Notes: a model not told the origin generated them from the letters alone. A stretch of DNA of 64,000 nucleotides from Lachnospiraceae bacterium (GCA_017453065.1 JAFTKW010000001.1:88747-152746); one strand, 5' to 3'. Counted from the stretch's first letter, positions 26,040 through 35,239 are shown. Made by a program: numbers and translations.

Positions 26040-28574
26040 TTATTCCTCCTTTGTTTTTTGCATAAACATCCAAAATAAAAAAATACTTACACAACAACTT
26101 GATACCAATATACCAAACAAGACACCTTGTGGTCTATAGTGCAATTCGACAAAATGGGTTCCCGACTCGATTGGCACAGAAACCATGGAGCCAAGCCAAT
26201 CTTCCGTTTCTGTTACCTTTCCATCTACCAGCACCGTCCAGCCACTGTCCTTTGGAATGCTAAATACCAAATTTCCATCCTGACTGGCTGTGATACTGCC
26301 AGACATATATCCATCTTCATACTCCGAAACGCTAAAAGGTTCCTCTCCAAGTGCAGCCACCGTCTGTTCCAAAACCTCTGGCCTTAAACGGTAAATCTGC
26401 AAATCGATCGGCTGTCCTTCCTCTTCCCCGCTTTCCTGCGTAAAGAGCCAGGTCTCACCCTCTTCCAAGTATCCCAAATCTAGGATGCAGTTACGCTTCA
26501 AATCATCAAACTTTCTAACGTCCGAAGAAGTCTCTGTAGCGCCTTCTGTCACCACATTTCCGTTTTCATCCACCTCGGAAAGTCCTTGCACTGGACTCAT
26601 ATTTATCTTTTCTATCTTATGAGGTACATAAGCATAGTAATGTCCGCTCTGTTCTACTTCCAACATACTGCCGCGAAGTTCATAGGTGTACATAGTCTTT
26701 TTGCCCACCATCACCTGCGCCATCTCGTTCTGTGTAACCAGCCCATTGCTTCCACCCTCGATGAGTTGATGCTCCAAGCTACTTTTTTCTTCCTCTGTAA
26801 GGACAAAACCAACAGGCAAAGTATAGCGATGTTTGTATAGTTTCATCTTGCCACTTTCTCCTGCCAGAGTATAGAGCACTTCCCCTTCCTCTGTTTCAGC
26901 AAAGGTATATCGAACTCCCAAAAGAGCCGCTGTAAATCCTGTCATGCCATCTGCATAGTAGGAAACCTTTCCTCCCTCCATACCGATATCATTGTAGAAG
27001 CCTGCCATGGCACTTGCTGTAGTAGAAGAAAAAATAGATACACCTTTGTATCCTGCCAAAGCTCCATCATTTTTGGTCATATTACATCTACTGTCAAAAC
27101 GATAGAACTCCTCCGCTTCTTCCTCCGGAATCTGCTCAAGTAAATTCTGATAATTGGTCCATTTGGTCATGTAGTAAGTTCGCTGCACTACATCTACGCT
27201 GGTCTCAAACATATTTACACTGCTCTCTGTCACCAGCAACGCCACCGCCATCAGTAGCACCACTTCTCTCGCCTGATGGAAAAAGAAATATACACACGCC
27301 AGTACAGCGTATATTCCAAAAAACACCCAAGAGATCGCTGCCACGCCCACTGTAAATCCGTCTGTGCTAACAAATATCCCACACAGAGTCATAATCACAC
27401 ATCCCACCAGAACAGATAGACCAATCCATACTGGTTTCCAGGATTTGATATGCATGACCACTTCAAACATCATGGTCAACATCAAAAAGATATATAAAAA
27501 GGACTGTCTCGCAGGCAAACTATCTGGATAGTTCAGCCCATGCCAAATGAAATTCAACGTATTCACAGAAAAGCTGAGCATCATAAATGCCGCCAAAAGT
27601 CCCTTGGCAATTCGCTGTGCGATGGGCACTTTGCCGCAGAACAGATAAGCAGGAAACAGGAAGAACACCGCCACGGAGCAAAACACATTTGGCCAATGGT
27701 CCAACCCGATTTCCACCGGATTGGCAGTGAAATGTCTGGCGATTACTTCCAGACCATTGAAATAGATCTCTATGGTCTTTGGAAAAGAAGAATCATCAAA
27801 ACCGGTGGCTACCATCGCCATCATCACTGGAATCAACAATACTGCTGCCATACCTCCTGCCAGAAGCGATGACACTCCAAATTTCCAGATGCTGTGTAGT
27901 CTCGTCTTCCAATTTACTTTTTCTGTCAAAAACAGCACCACATAGTACAGCACCAAAAACAGGCATAGCATGATGGACAAATAATAGTTCGTAAAAATGG
28001 AAGCTGTAAGCATAATCGTATACAGCCCAGTTCTGCCTTGCTTAACAATTCGCTCCAAGCCCAAAATAACCAGCGGTGCCAGCCAAATGACATCCAACCA
28101 CATAGGATTCCAGTTGTAAGCCGCTACAAATCCAGACATAGCATACAAGGTACTGAATCCCAGCACAATGAGTGATGTGGTTTCAAAGCGCTCTCTCAAA
28201 TAGTAGGCAAAACTAAAGCCACAAAGACCTATCTTCAAAATGATGAAGAAAGTCATAAACTCAATAATCAAATGCTCTGGGCAAAAATACACCAAAAGAT
28301 TGGTAGGTGTAGCAAGATAATATGCAAAAATGGATGTGAAATCACTTCCTATGCCTAAGTTCCAGGCAGATGCCAAACTTTCTCCTTCATGTAACTTACG
28401 CCAAAGTTCTCTAAGGAAGGGTACATACTGATGATACATATCACAGTGCATAAAGCTGTTTCTACCGAATGGATACACTCCTCTGATTGCGCAAATCACC
28501 ATCATCGCCACAAAAGGAATCACAAAAGCCAATATATATAAATACTTACGTTTCAAATTCCGAAAACAATTCAT
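26040..28574 (-). CDS. YfhO-family membrane protein (GT-C-like glycosyltransferase)
   Basis: An 844-residue protein with about 12-14 helices in residues 12-470, a large C-terminal extracytoplasmic part and a last helix near 815-838. The N-terminal FGRNSFMHCDMYHQYVPF, with an Asp in the first outer loop, is typical of YfhO and GT-C enzymes that use lipid-linked sugars. Bacillus and Listeria YfhO-type proteins add sugars to lipoteichoic or wall teichoic acid; the acceptor here is unknown. First gene of the YfhO-PFK-GGDEF transcript; its promoter contains a palindrome. Confidence 0.87.
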   Translation of the reverse strand: MNCFRNLKRKYLYILAFVIPFVAMMVICAIRGVYPFGRNSFMHCDMYHQYVPFLRELWRKLHEGESLASAWNLGIGSDFTSIFAYYLATPTNLLVYFCPEHLIIEFMTFFIILKIGLCGFSFAYYLRERFETTSLIVLGFSTLYAMSGFVAAYNWNPMWLDVIWLAPLVILGLERIVKQGRTGLYTIMLTASIFTNYYLSIMLCLFLVLYYVVLFLTEKVNWKTRLHSIWKFGVSSLLAGGMAAVLLIPVMMAMVATGFDDSSFPKTIEIYFNGLEVIARHFTANPVEIGLDHWPNVFCSVAVFFLFPAYLFCGKVPIAQRIAKGLLAAFMMLSFSVNTLNFIWHGLNYPDSLPARQSFLYIFLMLTMMFEVVMHIKSWKPVWIGLSVLVGCVIMTLCGIFVSTDGFTVGVAAISWVFFGIYAVLACVYFFFHQAREVVLLMAVALLVTESSVNMFETSVDVVQRTYYMTKWTNYQNLLEQIPEEEAEEFYRFDSRCNMTKNDGALAGYKGVSIFSSTTASAMAGFYNDIGMEGGKVSYYADGMTGFTAALLGVRYTFAETEEGEVLYTLAGESGKMKLYKHRYTLPVGFVLTEEEKSSLEHQLIEGGSNGLVTQNEMAQVMVGKKTMYTYELRGSMLEVEQSGHYYAYVPHKIEKINMSPVQGLSEVDENGNVVTEGATETSSDVRKFDDLKRNCILDLGYLEEGETWLFTQESGEEEGQPIDLQIYRLRPEVLEQTVAALGEEPFSVSEYEDGYMSGSITASQDGNLVFSIPKDSGWTVLVDGKVTETEDWLGSMVSVPIESGTHFVELHYRPQGVLFGILVSSCCVSIFLFWMFMQKTKEE

Positions 28575-28612
28575 TTAAGTCAAGTTCTCCTAATTTATGG
28601 ATATACAAAGTA

Positions 28613-28641
28613 ATTTTATCACAGTACTTTGATAAAAGCAA
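28613..28641 (-). promoter_or_regulatory. Promoter of YfhO-PFK-GGDEF operon with internal dyad
   Basis: TTGCTT (28636-28641) and TAAAAT (28613-28618) on the minus strand are spaced 17 bases. TTTTATCA (28614-28621) and TGATAAAA (28630-28637) form a perfect 8-bp dyad with an 8-base spacer filling the gap between the boxes, a good repressor site. Confidence 0.6.
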
Positions 28642-28697
28642 AATTTTTAGTGCGCTTGTTGCGCAACGCTGCAGAATTAATATTGATAAGTTCACTT

Positions 28698-28760
28698 GCA
28701 AGCAAATACACTTTACTGGCAAGCAAACTTCTTGACCTTGTGCGCTTGCGAATTTACAAT
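28698..28760 (+). promoter_or_regulatory. Promoter of nagA with two upstream direct repeats
   Basis: TTGACC (28732-28737) and TACAAT (28755-28760) with a 17-base spacer. GCAAGCAAA occurs at 28698-28706 and again at 28719-28727, exactly 21 bases (two helical turns) apart and just before the -35 box, as expected for an activator site. No regulator gene is adjacent. Confidence 0.65.
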
Positions 28761-28790
28761 ATGATTAGAAAGTAAAAGAGGTGCCTAAGC

Positions 28791-29936
28791 ATGATTATCA
28801 AAAATGGTCTTGTGTTTACAGAGAATGGTTTTGAATCCAAGGAACTTTATATAAAGGATGGTATTTTTAGTACAGAAACTAGTGCAAACCAATCACAAAT
28901 CACAGAGGAAATCCTAGACGCAACCGGTTTGTATGTCATCCCCGGCTTGACCGACATCCACTTCCATGGATGTATGGGGCAAGACTTCAGCAACGGAAGT
29001 CTAGAAGCCATTGAAGCAATAGCAAAGTATCAAGCCAGCCAAGGCATCACCACCATATGTCCTGCCACCGTAACCCTGCCTGCTGACCAAATCAGTCAAA
29101 TCTGTGAAGTTGCTGCAGATTACGCTAACCAGCATGGCTCCATTCTATGTGGCATCAATTTGGAAGGCCCCTTCCTCTCTGCCAAAAAGAAGGGGGCACA
29201 AAACGAAGCCTTTCTTCAGCGCGCTGACCTAGACAAATTTCAGGCATGGCAGAAATCAGCAAAGGGACTTGTCAAACTAATTTCTATAGCCCCAGAATTT
29301 CCAGAGAACATGGCTTTTATTCGTGAGGTCAAGGATTCTGTTACTGTATCTCTAGGTCATTCCAATGCGGATTACGAAACTGCCATGAAAGCCTTTGAAG
29401 CTGGCGCAAGCCATGTGACACATCTATTCAATGGTATGTCCCCTCTGGCTCATCGAAATCCCGGTGTTCCAGGTGCAGCTTACGACTGCCAGCACGCCAT
29501 GGTAGAACTGATTGGTGATGGTGTCCATATTCATCCTGCCATGATTCGCACAGCCTTTTCTATCTATGGAGCAGACCGCATCGTCCTCATCAGCGATAGT
29601 CTGGAGGCCACCGGCATGTCAGATGGCACCTATCAGCTTGGCGGACAAGAAGTCACTGTCAAAGGAAATCTAGCCACGCTTGGTGACGGCACTATCGCCG
29701 GTTCAGTCACCAACCTAATGGACTGTGTACGCTATCTAGTTAAAGAAGTAGGCATCCCTCTTGAAACGGCCATTAAATGCGCCGCTGTCAATCCCGCAAA
29801 ATCTATTGGTATCTATGACAAATACGGCAGTTTGGATGTGGGAAAGGTTGCCAACTTTGTACTGCTGGACAAAGATCTGAATTTGAAGGGTGTGTATATC
29901 TGCGGTAAAAAACAAACGCAAAAAAACAAAAAATAG
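28791..29936 (+). CDS. nagA: N-acetylglucosamine-6-phosphate deacetylase
   Basis: A 381-residue amidohydrolase-superfamily enzyme that removes acetate from GlcNAc-6-phosphate, the first step in using amino sugars and recycling cell wall. Metal and substrate motifs seen are DIHFHG (residues about 56-61), LEGPFL (Glu metal ligand), GHSNA, THLFNGM and the catalytic Asp in ISDSLEATG. Length is normal for the family. It is a single gene with its own promoter and terminator; nagB is not in the window. Confidence 0.96.
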   Translation: MIIKNGLVFTENGFESKELYIKDGIFSTETSANQSQITEEILDATGLYVIPGLTDIHFHGCMGQDFSNGSLEAIEAIAKYQASQGITTICPATVTLPADQISQICEVAADYANQHGSILCGINLEGPFLSAKKKGAQNEAFLQRADLDKFQAWQKSAKGLVKLISIAPEFPENMAFIREVKDSVTVSLGHSNADYETAMKAFEAGASHVTHLFNGMSPLAHRNPGVPGAAYDCQHAMVELIGDGVHIHPAMIRTAFSIYGADRIVLISDSLEATGMSDGTYQLGGQEVTVKGNLATLGDGTIAGSVTNLMDCVRYLVKEVGIPLETAIKCAAVNPAKSIGIYDKYGSLDVGKVANFVLLDKDLNLKGVYICGKKQTQKNKK

Positions 29937-29954
29937 AAACTAAGGGGCAAAAAT

Positions 29955-29994
29955 AATCCCTTCCATGTGGTAAACGCCGCCACTTGGAAGGGAT
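29955..29994. terminator. Bidirectional terminator between nagA and MORN-repeat gene
   Basis: AATCCCTTCCA-TGTGG pairs with CCAC-TTGGAAGGGATT around a short loop, followed by TTTT. It serves both converging genes. Confidence 0.85.
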
Positions 29995-29999
29995 TTTAT

Positions 30000-30977
30000 C
30001 TATTTTATATCACCATTCTTGAATTCTCCTTTATACATAACCGTGCCATCACTATTATATAGAACACCTTTTCCATGATACTTTTCATTTTTAAACTCTC
30101 CATCATATAAAAGATTTCCATCGTCATACAACTTCCCCTTTACATATTCCCCATTTTTAAACTCACCTGCAAACAGAGGCTTCCCTGCGATTGTGACGAC
30201 TCCTCGACCATGTGCCTCTCCATTCTTGAATTCACCAATATATGTTATATCCTCTGTTCTAAGAAGTAGATCTACTAAAATATTTACGCCATCAAATGAA
30301 ATCACTTGCACATAATCATTACGTTCTCCAGCATATAACATATCATAAAAAAAATGATAGCAATACTCTATGCCAGCTCCCGTTCTTTCTCCCATAACAT
30401 AGTCGCCTTCATAATCTGCCACAAACGATATTATGCCTTCATCCGCATGGGATATATCGAAAACTAATGCACTCCCATTCAAACACCCTTCTTTAAAATA
30501 TCCAATCTTCTCAAGGCAATAGTTTCCCCAAGTTGTTCTTTTCAAAACAAATCCTAGCCCATTTGGCTTATTATCTTTCATCTCTCCATAATAAATCCAC
30601 TCTTTTTCTTCTACTGTCAATTTATGAACACCGTTCTTATCTTCCTTTACATAAGCTTTATTCACAGTTATTTCCCCATTAATAACACTTAGATAGTACT
30701 GTATCAAGTCAATACTATCTTCTTTTCCATAAGGAAAATCTTCAATTTTATGTCCCTTCCCTGACAATTTATTAGATCGTTCCGCAGCAAATGCGCAAAT
30801 CTCTTCAATGTCGTTTTTTGAAAAATCATCCGAATATGTTTGACTCTCATTACCTATTTGCTGTTCTGTAGTCATATTACTCATTTCACTTGGTGTTTCA
30901 GTCTCATCCGAATCATTTCCGCAATATGCCAGAAAGCATATTATTAATATTATCCATACCCAATTACCCTTTTTCAT
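30000..30977 (-). CDS. MORN-repeat protein with N-terminal membrane anchor
   Basis: A 325-residue protein. An N-terminal hydrophobic segment (VWIILIICFLAYC) looks like a signal peptide; the Cys after LAY is a poor lipobox because of Tyr at -1, so anchoring is uncertain. Residues about 120-235 have diverged MORN-like text (YYGEMKDNKPNGLGFV, GYFKEGCLNG), and residues about 240-325 hold four clear MORN repeats (YIGEFKNGEAHGRGV and similar). The start at 30977 has GGAGG just upstream. It is divergent from a small XRE regulator with a dyad between them. Function unknown; MORN repeats often bind lipids or act as scaffolds. Confidence 0.85.
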   Translation of the reverse strand: MKKGNWVWIILIICFLAYCGNDSDETETPSEMSNMTTEQQIGNESQTYSDDFSKNDIEEICAFAAERSNKLSGKGHKIEDFPYGKEDSIDLIQYYLSVINGEITVNKAYVKEDKNGVHKLTVEEKEWIYYGEMKDNKPNGLGFVLKRTTWGNYCLEKIGYFKEGCLNGSALVFDISHADEGIISFVADYEGDYVMGERTGAGIEYCYHFFYDMLYAGERNDYVQVISFDGVNILVDLLLRTEDITYIGEFKNGEAHGRGVVTIAGKPLFAGEFKNGEYVKGKLYDDGNLLYDGEFKNEKYHGKGVLYNSDGTVMYKGEFKNGDIK

Positions 30978-31045
30978 TTTTTCCTCCACTCATTAGTCAT
31001 TTAATCAACTTGTAAACACCCCTAAAGGATTTCGTCAAATCCCAT

Positions 31046-31097
31046 TTTAGAGTTTATAACTCTAAATGTCAATAAAATATATCTGTTTACTTATAAT
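31046..31097 (+). promoter_or_regulatory. Operator dyad and promoter of XRE gene
   Basis: TTTAGAGTT (31046-31054) and AACTCTAAA (31058-31066) form a perfect 9-bp dyad with a 3-base spacer. A TATAAT -10 box (31092-31097) follows; a -35 box is poor. The same TTTAGAG half-site recurs at the ribosome binding site of the XRE gene (about 31101-31107). The dyad fits a small XRE repressor acting on itself and the MORN gene. Confidence 0.65.
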
Positions 31098-31117
31098 AAT
31101 TTAGAGAGGTAAATAGA

Positions 31118-31342
31118 ATGAAATATAATGAACGAATTAGAGAAATTCGAGAAGACAATTCTTTGACCCAGCAAAAAGTTGCAGATCTTTTGCACATAGG
31201 CCAAAGAACCTATGCCGATTACGAAAGTGGTAAAACTAGAATCCCTATCGATAATTTACTTATTCTTGCTAAACACTACAATGTTTCTCTCGATTTCATC
31301 TCTGGAGCAAGTAATGTAAAAAAAGAATATCCAAAAGAATAG
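31118..31342 (+). CDS. Small XRE-family transcriptional regulator
   Basis: A 74-residue protein that is essentially one Cro/C1-type helix-turn-helix: LTQQKVADLLHIGQRTYADYESGKTRIP, with the rest forming the usual fourth and fifth helices. No effector domain is present. It is divergent from the MORN-repeat gene and has a strong terminator that begins within its stop codon region. Likely targets are its own promoter and the MORN gene, judged from the dyad between them. Confidence 0.92.
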   Translation: MKYNERIREIREDNSLTQQKVADLLHIGQRTYADYESGKTRIPIDNLLILAKHYNVSLDFISGASNVKKEYPKE

Positions 31343-31384
31343 GCAACAGCATTGATAATCATCAATACTGTTGCCTATTCTTTT
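31337..31384 (+). terminator. Terminator of XRE gene
   Basis: A 20-base arm (31337-31356) pairs with 31361-31380 with one mismatch around the loop AATC, followed by TTTT. The stop codon lies inside the left arm. Confidence 0.88.
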
Positions 31385-31429
31385 AATAAAAAAACGCCAA
31401 TTCTTCTATTCTTAGAAAAATCAACGTTT
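31385..31429 (-). terminator. Terminator of tRNA-Leu(UAG)
   Basis: In the minus-strand transcript a 16-base arm (31429 down to 31414) pairs fully, with some G-U pairs, with 31407 down to 31392, followed by a run of seven T. Confidence 0.75.
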
Positions 31430-31436
31430 CTTTCAG

Positions 31437-31516
31437 TACGGGTGAAGGGACTTGAACCCCCACGGTCTCCCACTAGAACCTAAATCTAGCGCGTCTGCCA
31501 ATTCCGCCACACCCGC
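31437..31516 (-). tRNA. tRNA-Leu (anticodon UAG)
   Basis: Class II tRNA of 80 bases with acceptor GCGGGTG/CACCCGT, D-loop GGCGGAATTGGCAGAC, anticodon stem CTAGA/TCTAG with loop TTTAGGT, and a T-arm with GGTTCAAGT. CCA is not encoded. Reads CUA and other CUN codons. Confidence 0.95.
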
Positions 31517-31583
31517 ATATATGTGGTGTCTTTCACGACACCACGTCATTATACAATTATCTATATGCGTTTGTCAAATCATT

Positions 31584-32288
31584 TTACATCATATTCTGCA
31601 AACTATCCATATCCACATAATATGGACCTGTAAAGTCCTGGCTACAGTATACCTTGATCTGTCTGCCTACATACATGTTTGGATCTGTCCAGATATGATC
31701 GCTGGTAAACATGTGTGAAATACCGGAAAACACATCCTCATATTTACATTCTAATTTGAATGGATGTCTTCCATTTACAGTATAATTGTGGCATAGAAAT
31801 CCACCTGTAACTTCAGCGTACACATAATGTCCTGCAGCAATTACCTTCTTCACTTTTGCTCTTCTGCGAAGTGGCACCAAAAGTGTTCCACCACCTACCA
31901 GGGCAAAAACAAGTCCCATACCACCAAGAATCAGCACTACAAAAAGACTTCCGCTGGTAGAACGAATTCTGGTTGGATACATGTTGTCGACCAAGATTTC
32001 AATGGGCTTGCCTTCAAACATAGAACTGCTATAGTAACCAATCTTCTCAGTGTATTCCCTTCCATCCACCTTATAGGTCACCCACACATCGTATTCCGTG
32101 TCTCCATCACTATCCCTATAGGATTCAATTTCAGCAATAACCCCTTCAATCTCTCTTGCGCTCTCCTTAAAATTCTGGTTGTTGATGAATGCAGCCACAC
32201 CTCCCAGCAACATACATAATCCCACAAAAAAGAAGACGCCTCCACAGATAAATTCGACGGCTCCGCCGACTTTAATGTTTTTCTTCAT
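31584..32288 (-). CDS. DUF3592 membrane protein
   Basis: A 234-residue protein with two membrane helices (about 14-36 and 114-138) separated by a small beta-rich outer domain containing the DUF3592 pattern GVIAEIESYRD...DVWVTYKVDGREYTEKI and PIEILVDNMYPTRIR. A second soluble domain follows. The start at 32288 has AGAGGGAG upstream; 41 further in-frame codons have no ribosome binding site. Function is unknown. It is a single gene, ending near tRNA-Leu. Confidence 0.75.
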   Translation of the reverse strand: MKKNIKVGGAVEFICGGVFFFVGLCMLLGGVAAFINNQNFKESAREIEGVIAEIESYRDSDGDTEYDVWVTYKVDGREYTEKIGYYSSSMFEGKPIEILVDNMYPTRIRSTSGSLFVVLILGGMGLVFALVGGGTLLVPLRRRAKVKKVIAAGHYVYAEVTGGFLCHNYTVNGRHPFKLECKYEDVFSGISHMFTSDHIWTDPNMYVGRQIKVYCSQDFTGPYYVDMDSLQNMM

Positions 32289-32392
32289 TTGTACTCTCCC
32301 TCTAAAAATATAATATCGGTAATTGTACCACCTGGCTCTCAAAATCGCAAGCCACCGATTAAAGATGGTGCTTGACGCAAACCACACCCCCA

Positions 32393-32434
32393 AAAAACAA
32401 AGCGTCCACACTTTCGTGCAGACGCCTTGTTTTT
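32393..32434. terminator. Terminator downstream of uxuB
   Basis: AAAAACAA-a-GCGTC pairs with GACGC-c-TTGTTTTT around a loop of about 14 bases. It stands behind the uxuAB operon. Confidence 0.8.
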
Positions 32435-32470
32435 GAGGTTTGAGGTTTATTTTATGAGTAAGAAAAAGAA

Positions 32471-34072
32471 TTAAGCTAAATATTTTTTGAGAGTCGCTCT
32501 TACAGCGCCTTCGCCTGCAAGCATCTCTTTAAAGTAGGTGCATACCAAATCTGCCATGCCTACTTCGTACAAGTCCACACCAAAAATCTTGGCATTGGAA
32601 AGTACTGGTTTGATTTTGGATTCAACTTCTCCTGTATATCCCAATTTAAATTCACTCACATATGGACATACAGTTTCAAGAAGTGGATCTGGGCTCAAAG
32701 TGAAGCTGTTGCCAGCATCATCAATCGCCATCAAATATCTAAGCCATCCAGCAAACACCATAGGAATAAGCTTGAGATCTGCTACGTTTCTGCCTGTAGC
32801 CACATATGCTTTGATGGTCTCACCAAAACGGATAGCCAACTTCTGTGAAGTGTCTGTTGCAATACGCTGTGGTGTATCAGGCATGAATGGGTTAGGAATA
32901 CGCACATTGAGTACGGTATCGATGAATTTCTTAGGATCAAGCACACCAGGGTTTACTACTACTGGAAGACCCTCTACATAACCGATGGTCTCTACCAATT
33001 TCTTGAGTTCTGCGTCCTTCATCTCTTCGGAAATCTTTTCATAGCCAAGTACGCAACCAAATACAGCAAGTGCTGTGTGAAGAGGGTTAAGACAGGTACA
33101 AACTTTCATCTTTTCTACCTTGTCTACAGTCTCTCTGTCTGTGAACATGAGACCGCCCTTTTCAAGCTCTGGTCTGCCATTTGGGAACCAGTCTTCGATT
33201 ACCAGGTACTCACACTCTTCTGCGTTTACAAAAGGAGCCACATAAGTGTTCTTGGAAGTAACAACTGGCTGAAGATTTGGAATACCATCTGCTTTCAGAA
33301 TTTCTTCTACAGAAGCGTCTGGTCTAGGAGTGATTTTGTCAATCATGGACCAAGGGAAAGAAACCTTTGTCTTGTCATTTACATAGCCAAGGAAACCTGC
33401 ATCCACAAGTCCATTGTCACTCCAAGCTTTAGCAAATGCTTCGATTGCCGCATAAAGCTTGTCTCCATTGTGAGAGCAGTTGTCCATACTTACCATAGCG
33501 ATAGGTTTCTGACCTGCCTCATATCTGGTGTACAAAAGGGATGCTACTTTTCCGATGTAGCTGGCTGGCTTCTGTGGGCCGTTTGCAAAATCTGCTACTA
33601 CTGCAGGAAGCATCTGACCCTTTCCATCCACCAAGCTGTAACCCTTTTCTGTGATGGTAAAACTTACCATCTGTAAAGAATCCTTTCTAAAAATCTCCTG
33701 AAGTCTCTCAAATTCCTGTGGTCTTTCAGAGTCAAGGATGCAGGATTCTGCCACGCTGCCTACCAATGTTTTAGCTACATTGCCGTCAGCCTTCAAAGTA
33801 ACCAGGATGGAATATTCATCCTGAGGACGATTCATTTTTTCTACGATTTCATAGTCAAAGCCTTCTGCAACGATGAGACCTCTATCCAAGGAGCCATCAT
33901 TCAAAAGGTTCTGTACTACATTTGCCTGAAAGGCTCTAAAGATATTACCTGCGCCAAAGTGAATCCAGAAAGGATTCTCTTTTGTTTTTGCACGCATAGC
34001 TTCTCTGTCATACTTTGGAAGAGAAAAACCAGCTTTTTTAAGGGCTTCTAAATCATATACGCAGTTTGCCAT
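32471..34072 (-). CDS. uxuB: D-fructuronate (mannonate) reductase UxuB
   Basis: A 533-residue NAD-dependent reductase of the polyol-specific long-chain (mannitol dehydrogenase) family. It has the N-terminal nucleotide-binding region WIHFGAGNIFRAFQAN, the SMDNCSHNGD block, and the catalytic Lys region VCTCLNPLHTALA. It reduces fructuronate to mannonate in glucuronate breakdown. It starts two bases after the uxuA stop, so the two are an operon; UxuA then dehydrates mannonate to 2-keto-3-deoxygluconate. The kdgK/kdgA genes are not in the window. A tagaturonate reductase role is less likely because of the uxuA link. Confidence 0.93.
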   Translation of the reverse strand: MANCVYDLEALKKAGFSLPKYDREAMRAKTKENPFWIHFGAGNIFRAFQANVVQNLLNDGSLDRGLIVAEGFDYEIVEKMNRPQDEYSILVTLKADGNVAKTLVGSVAESCILDSERPQEFERLQEIFRKDSLQMVSFTITEKGYSLVDGKGQMLPAVVADFANGPQKPASYIGKVASLLYTRYEAGQKPIAMVSMDNCSHNGDKLYAAIEAFAKAWSDNGLVDAGFLGYVNDKTKVSFPWSMIDKITPRPDASVEEILKADGIPNLQPVVTSKNTYVAPFVNAEECEYLVIEDWFPNGRPELEKGGLMFTDRETVDKVEKMKVCTCLNPLHTALAVFGCVLGYEKISEEMKDAELKKLVETIGYVEGLPVVVNPGVLDPKKFIDTVLNVRIPNPFMPDTPQRIATDTSQKLAIRFGETIKAYVATGRNVADLKLIPMVFAGWLRYLMAIDDAGNSFTLSPDPLLETVCPYVSEFKLGYTGEVESKIKPVLSNAKIFGVDLYEVGMADLVCTYFKEMLAGEGAVRATLKKYLA

Positions 34073-34074
34073 TT

Positions 34075-35142
34075 TTATCTTGCTCCTTTCTCAATCGCTT
34101 CCCAAAGACCGTTAAGGTAAGTTGCGCCAAGTGCTCTGTCATAGAGACCGTAGCCAGGCATAGCAACTTCGTCCCAAATCATACGTCCGTGGTCTGGACG
34201 GATAGGACCTGTAAATCCGATTTCATAAAGAGCCTTCATGATTTCATACATATCGAAGGTTCCATCTGCAGACAAGTGAGCTGCTTCTTCGAAATCAGTT
34301 GGGCTGTTGAACTTCAAGTTACGAACATGCGCAAAATGAATTCTTCCCTTCAAGGAACGAATCATATCTGGCAAATCATTTTCAAGGTTTGTACCATAAG
34401 AACCAGAACAGAATGTTACACCATTGTGTGGGTTGTCTACCATCTGCATCATACGAAGGATGTTTGCCTTGTTGATGATGATACGTGGAAGACCAAATAC
34501 GCTCCATGCTGGATCGTCTGGATGAATAGCCATGTTGATGTCATATTTGTCACAAACAGGCATAATTCTCTCGAGGAAGTATTTCAGGTTTGCAAACAAT
34601 TTCTCATCGTCTACATCCTTGTACTCTTCAAAGAGCTCTTTTACTCTAGCCATACGCTCTGGCTCCCAACCTGGCATTACTGTGCCGTTCATGTCGCCTG
34701 CGATGGATTCAAACATCTTTTCAGGATTGATAGCATCTACAGCTTCCTGTGTGTAAGCAAGTACAGTAGAACCGTCTGGTCTCATACGAGCAAGCTCAGT
34801 TCTTGTCCAGTCAAATACTGGCATGAAGTTGTAGCATACCAAATGGATATCTTCTTTACCAAGGTTTTCCAAGGTCTGAATATAGTTTTCAATATACTGT
34901 TCTCTCTCTGGAGCACCAGTCTTGATTGCGTCATGAATGTTTACGCTTTCGATACCTGCGATGTGAAGGCCTGCTGCCTCAACTTCATCTTTCAGCGCAC
35001 GAATTCTCTCTCTGCTCCAAACTTCGCCAGGAGTAGTATCGTACAAAGTAGTGATTACACCATGTACACCTGGAATCTGTCTGATCTGTTTCAATGTTAC
35101 TGTGTCAAATTTTGATCCATACCATCTGAGTGTCATTTCCAT
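34075..35142 (-). CDS. uxuA: Mannonate dehydratase UxuA
   Basis: A 355-residue TIM-barrel enzyme of the xylose-isomerase-like class. It starts MTLRWYGSKFDTVTL and has the family blocks NIHDAIKTG, YNFMPVFDWTRT, HPDDPAW (metal His), GVTFCSGSYG, HVRNLK and RPDHGRM. It converts D-mannonate to 2-keto-3-deoxygluconate with Mn2+ or Fe2+. I set the start at 35142 because GAGGG is 12 bases upstream; the ATG two codons later (MTLRWYG) is also possible. First gene of the operon, with an inverted repeat at 35240-35271 and a TATAAT box near 35191-35196. Confidence 0.96.
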   Translation of the reverse strand: MEMTLRWYGSKFDTVTLKQIRQIPGVHGVITTLYDTTPGEVWSRERIRALKDEVEAAGLHIAGIESVNIHDAIKTGAPEREQYIENYIQTLENLGKEDIHLVCYNFMPVFDWTRTELARMRPDGSTVLAYTQEAVDAINPEKMFESIAGDMNGTVMPGWEPERMARVKELFEEYKDVDDEKLFANLKYFLERIMPVCDKYDINMAIHPDDPAWSVFGLPRIIINKANILRMMQMVDNPHNGVTFCSGSYGTNLENDLPDMIRSLKGRIHFAHVRNLKFNSPTDFEEAAHLSADGTFDMYEIMKALYEIGFTGPIRPDHGRMIWDEVAMPGYGLYDRALGATYLNGLWEAIEKGAR

Positions 35143-35239
35143 AAGCTTAGTACCCTCTCTTTCGCTTAAACAGTTTTTCAAGATAGTTTCATTATAACCG
35201 AATTTTCAGAAAAACCTATTGACAACCTTGTTGCATACA

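Noticed and set aside
34066-35115. A 349-codon open frame antisense to uxuA
   Set aside because: UxuA on the other strand is a full family match; the antisense frame is a codon-bias shadow.
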